From: JAHBXL01 sp038247555 | Lineage (GTDB): Bacteria > Planctomycetota > Phycisphaerae > Phycisphaerales > UBA1924 | Reading direction: 5' to 3' | Length of the DNA: 7,252 bases | NCBI GenBank assembly: GCA_038247555.1 | Contig: JBBRUT010000161.1 | Location: forward strand, 1 to 7,252 | Part shown: in pieces, positions 5,357 through 7,252 of the stretch | How the letters are laid out: each line of letters opens with the position of its first letter | Position numbering within the stretch: the stretch's first letter is position 1 | Made by a program: the position numbers and the translations under genes | Notes under the pieces: model-generated | Seen by the model: only the letters and a program-made list of their open reading frames with translations | Told to the model about the DNA's origin: nothing | Databases searched by the model: none

Positions 5357-6820
5357 TTGACGAATCCCGCGTGCCTTCCCCGTGTGAAGATCTCCCAACA
5401 AAGTCCACTCTTCGCGCTCTTACGATCCCCGGTGCCCGCCGCCGCGCTCCCGCGCCCCATCTCCCTGCCCCTCTCCCCGCTCGAGGCTCTCCGCGCCTGG
5501 CCTGCCGATGTTCCCCTCGCCGCCATCCTCTCCGGCGCTCCCCATTCCGCCGCCACGCGCTCCCGCTGGAGCATCCTCGCCCGTCCCAGCGCGTGGCAAC
5601 CCATCCGCTCCCCCGCCGACATCCTCCCGCCTGCCCCGCCCAGCGCAAGCCCCCCAACCGATCCCGACCTCCCCACCTTCACCGGCGGCTGGATCGGCGC
5701 CCTCCACTACGAACTCGGCGCAGCGCTCGAGCCCGCCGCCGCCCCTCCTCAATCCTGCTCACCTCCCGCCCTCGGCGGCTGGGCACGCTGCGACAGCGCG
5801 CTCGTCCACGACAACCGCGCCGATCGCTGGTGGCTCATCGGCGATCCCCAAACGCTCCCGGCCGCCGATGCCCTCCAGTCCGCCGCCGCGCACAGTTCCG
5901 CCTCCTTCTCCTTCTCCGCCCCGCTCCGCAGCGAATCCGGCCGCGACGCCTACCAGCGCGCCGTCGCCCGCGCCGTCGAGTACATCCGCGCCGGCGATGT
6001 CTTCCAGGTCAACCTCGCGCACACGCTCATCGGCCAGATGCGCGGCTCCCCCCGCGCTCTCTTCGCCGCCCTCGCCCGCTCCGCCTCACCCTGGTACGGC
6101 GCACTCCTCGAAACCCCCGATGCCGTCATCGCCAGCGCATCCCCCGAACTCTTCCTCGACTACGACGCCGCCTCCCGCCGCGCCGTCACGCGCCCCATGA
6201 AGGGCACCCGCGCCGGCGAGCAAACCGTGGCGGAACTCCTCGCAAGTGAGAAGGACGCCGCCGAACTCAACATGATCGTCGACCTCATGCGCAACGATCT
6301 CGGCCGCGTCTGCGAGTTCGGCTCACTCAGCGTCGATGCACCGCGCGAAGTCGAATCCCACGGCGTGGCCAACGGCACGCGCGACATCGCGGACGCATCT
6401 TCCGGCATCCTGCAAGGGGTCGCCACCGTCAGCGGCACAGTCCGCACCGACCAGCAGCTCCGCGGCCTCCTCCGCGCCGCCTTTCCCCCGGGCTCCATCA
6501 CCGGCGCGCCCAAAGTCCGCGCCATGCAGATCATCCGCGAGCTCGAACCCCTTCCCCGCGGCCCGTATTGCGGCTGCATCGGCTTCCTCTCAGATTCCGG
6601 CCGCGCTCAGTTCAGCGTCGCCATCCGCACCGCCGTGCTCACCAAAGCCGCGCGAATCGCTGCTGGTGCGAACACCGCCGACGCGCCAAGCGAACTCTGG
6701 AATGTGCGCTACGGCGTCGGCGCGGGCATCGTCGCCGATTCTGACCCCGCCGCCGAATGGCGCGAGACCCTCATCAAGGCCCGCATCTGGCGCGGCATCG
6801 CCGACATTCACGAGGAGTGA
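5357..6820 (+). CDS. pabB: Aminodeoxychorismate synthase component I
   Basis: The enzyme aminates chorismate to 4-amino-4-deoxychorismate, using ammonia supplied by the PabA glutaminase; the product is cut to p-aminobenzoate for folate. The N-terminal domain has FTGGWIGALHYELG (108-121). The chorismate-binding domain (about 196-476) has AGDVFQVNL (212-220), IASASPELFL (258-267), RPMKGT (279-284), AAELNMIVDLMRNDLGR with Glu303, GSITGAPK (379-386) and a C-terminal VGAGIVADSDPAAEW (454-468). Lys282 in PMKGT is the PabB-type lysine that forms a covalent intermediate; TrpE has alanine there, so pabB is favoured over trpE. The usual VHHLVS motif is not recognisable, and that segment is about 13 residues longer than normal (335-356). 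Start is uncertain: TTG 5357 has a G-run directly against it, and GTG 5384 would give 478 residues; neither has a well-spaced Shine-Dalgarno. The Nudix gene follows after four bases. No pabA lies in the window. Confidence 0.9.
   Translation: MTNPACLPRVKISQQSPLFALLRSPVPAAALPRPISLPLSPLEALRAWPADVPLAAILSGAPHSAATRSRWSILARPSAWQPIRSPADILPPAPPSASPPTDPDLPTFTGGWIGALHYELGAALEPAAAPPQSCSPPALGGWARCDSALVHDNRADRWWLIGDPQTLPAADALQSAAAHSSASFSFSAPLRSESGRDAYQRAVARAVEYIRAGDVFQVNLAHTLIGQMRGSPRALFAALARSASPWYGALLETPDAVIASASPELFLDYDAASRRAVTRPMKGTRAGEQTVAELLASEKDAAELNMIVDLMRNDLGRVCEFGSLSVDAPREVESHGVANGTRDIADASSGILQGVATVSGTVRTDQQLRGLLRAAFPPGSITGAPKVRAMQIIRELEPLPRGPYCGCIGFLSDSGRAQFSVAIRTAVLTKAARIAAGANTADAPSELWNVRYGVGAGIVADSDPAAEWRETLIKARIWRGIADIHEE
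6812..6817 (+). promoter_or_regulatory. Shine-Dalgarno of the Nudix gene, inside the end of pabB
   Basis: GAGGAG encodes the last two glutamates of PabB and lies seven bases before the ATG at 6825, ideal spacing. It fixes the Nudix start and suggests the two genes share one mRNA and are translated in close succession. Confidence 0.8.
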
Positions 6821-6824
6821 CCCC

Positions 6825-7252
6825 ATGAACGATCCCGCCCTCCACGCGCACGACGACAACTCCTACCGCGTGACCCCCGCCGGCGGTCCGCGCATCCGCA
6901 GCGACATCGTCGATGTCTACATCTTCCAGCGCGCCGGCACGCCGCCGCGCCCCGTCGTCGGCGCAAGCGCAACCTCCAGCTCCTGGGGCGGCGCCTCGCC
7001 CGACACCGGCGCCGACCCCGCGCGCGAGGTCTACTTCCTCCAGCTCTGCCGCGCCCGCGACCCGCTCAGCAACACCTGGCAGCCCGTGATGGGCCACTGC
7101 GAGAAAGGCGAAACCGCCGTGCAGTGCGCCCTGCGCGAGCTCGAAGCAGAAGTCGGCCTCCAGCGCAGCAGCGCGGCCCTCCGCGGCCTGTGGGCACTTG
7201 AGCAGGTCCACCCCTTCTTCATCGCCGAGCTCGATGCGATCGTCATGAGCCC
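6825..7252 (+). CDS. Nudix hydrolase, 3' end outside window; candidate folate-pathway pyrophosphatase
   Basis: The first 142 residues are visible. Nudix enzymes hydrolyse a nucleoside diphosphate linked to another group, using Mg2+ held by glutamates of the box G-x5-E-x7-R-E-U-x-E-E-x-G-U. Here the box runs from Gly90 to Leu112: GHCEKGE, TAVQCAL, then RELEAEVGL. Every key position matches except the first Glu of the EE pair, which is Ala108. Before the box come a beta-strand (DIVDVYIFQR, 27-36) and VYFLQLCRA (69-77), separated by an Ala/Gly/Ser/Pro-rich insert (about 37-67) not typical of small Nudix proteins. After the box WALEQVHPFFIAELDAIV (123-140) would continue the beta-sheet. The position directly after pabB suggests a NudB-like role, removing pyrophosphate from dihydroneopterin triphosphate. 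That rests on context only; a nucleotide or dinucleoside-polyphosphate substrate is equally possible. Confidence 0.88.
   Translation, partial: MNDPALHAHDDNSYRVTPAGGPRIRSDIVDVYIFQRAGTPPRPVVGASATSSSWGGASPDTGADPAREVYFLQLCRARDPLSNTWQPVMGHCEKGETAVQCALRELEAEVGLQRSSAALRGLWALEQVHPFFIAELDAIVMS

Noticed and set aside
5216..5401. A 62-residue N-terminal extension of ppdK to a start at 5401
   Set aside because: The added sequence is unlike any PPDK, crosses the divergent spacer into the start of pabB, and has no good ribosome-binding site. The ATG at 5215 has GGAGAGG upstream.
5113..6249. A long Arg/Pro-rich rightward frame overlapping pabB
   Set aside because: Its repetitive composition is what C-rich pabB codons give when read out of frame, and it also runs antisense through ppdK. 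It contains no domain.
6359..6430. A compensated frameshift in pabB as the cause of the missing HHLVS motif
   Set aside because: I read the other two frames across this segment and neither gives an HHLVS-like sequence. The frame is intact before and after, so a true sequence difference is more likely.
5357..6820. Anthranilate synthase component I (trpE) as an alternative identity
   Set aside because: The PMKGT motif has the PabB-type lysine, where TrpE has alanine, and the GGWIGALHYELG segment fits PabB. No trp gene is adjacent.
1..7252. tRNA, rRNA, CRISPR array, insertion sequence or phage genes
   Set aside because: No cloverleaf, rRNA-like segment, regularly spaced long repeats, transposase motif or terminal inverted repeats were seen on either strand.

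Overview
The window looks like chromosomal DNA from a high-GC bacterium of the Planctomycetota, most likely Phycisphaerae-like. Three things point that way. A membrane protein carries a Cys-x2-Cys ... Tyr-Ala-Leu-Gln-Gly-Leu ... Cys-Pro-Glu-Cys-Gly zinc ribbon, a form common in hypothetical membrane proteins of that phylum. The enzyme genes prefer C- and G-ending codons very strongly. The coding is dense but broken by short structured spacers. The assignment is inference, since no rRNA or other phylogenetic marker is present.

Layout. Positions 1-485 hold the 3' end of an unrecognised, proline-rich gene (+). A hairpin with a GAAA loop (503-534) follows, then a 505-residue polytopic membrane protein with a zinc ribbon (554-2071, +). 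Positions 2072-2428 have no gene but contain a 14-bp palindrome, a strong hairpin, the intrinsic terminator of the leftward gene, and a degenerate heptamer array lying exactly between two 12-bp direct repeats. Pyruvate,phosphate dikinase (ppdK) fills 2429-5215 on the minus strand. A divergent control region of about 140 bp (5216-5356), with a hairpin beside the ppdK ribosome-binding site and a second inverted repeat, separates it from a rightward operon. That operon is pabB (5357-6820) followed after four bases by a Nudix hydrolase (6825 to the window edge).

How the genes fit together. PPDK interconverts pyruvate and phosphoenolpyruvate in central carbon metabolism. PabB converts chorismate to aminodeoxychorismate, the precursor of p-aminobenzoate for folate. 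The Nudix gene is translationally close to pabB, its Shine-Dalgarno lying in the last pabB codons. One Nudix family, NudB, removes pyrophosphate from dihydroneopterin triphosphate in folate synthesis, so a pabB-nudix folate pair is a reasonable hypothesis. The two left-hand genes have no recognisable link to the enzymes and use more relaxed codons.

I see no new multi-gene system here. The observations most worth checking are the repeat-flanked heptamer array at the ppdK stop codon, the altered HHLVS region of PabB, and the Glu-to-Ala change in the Nudix box.
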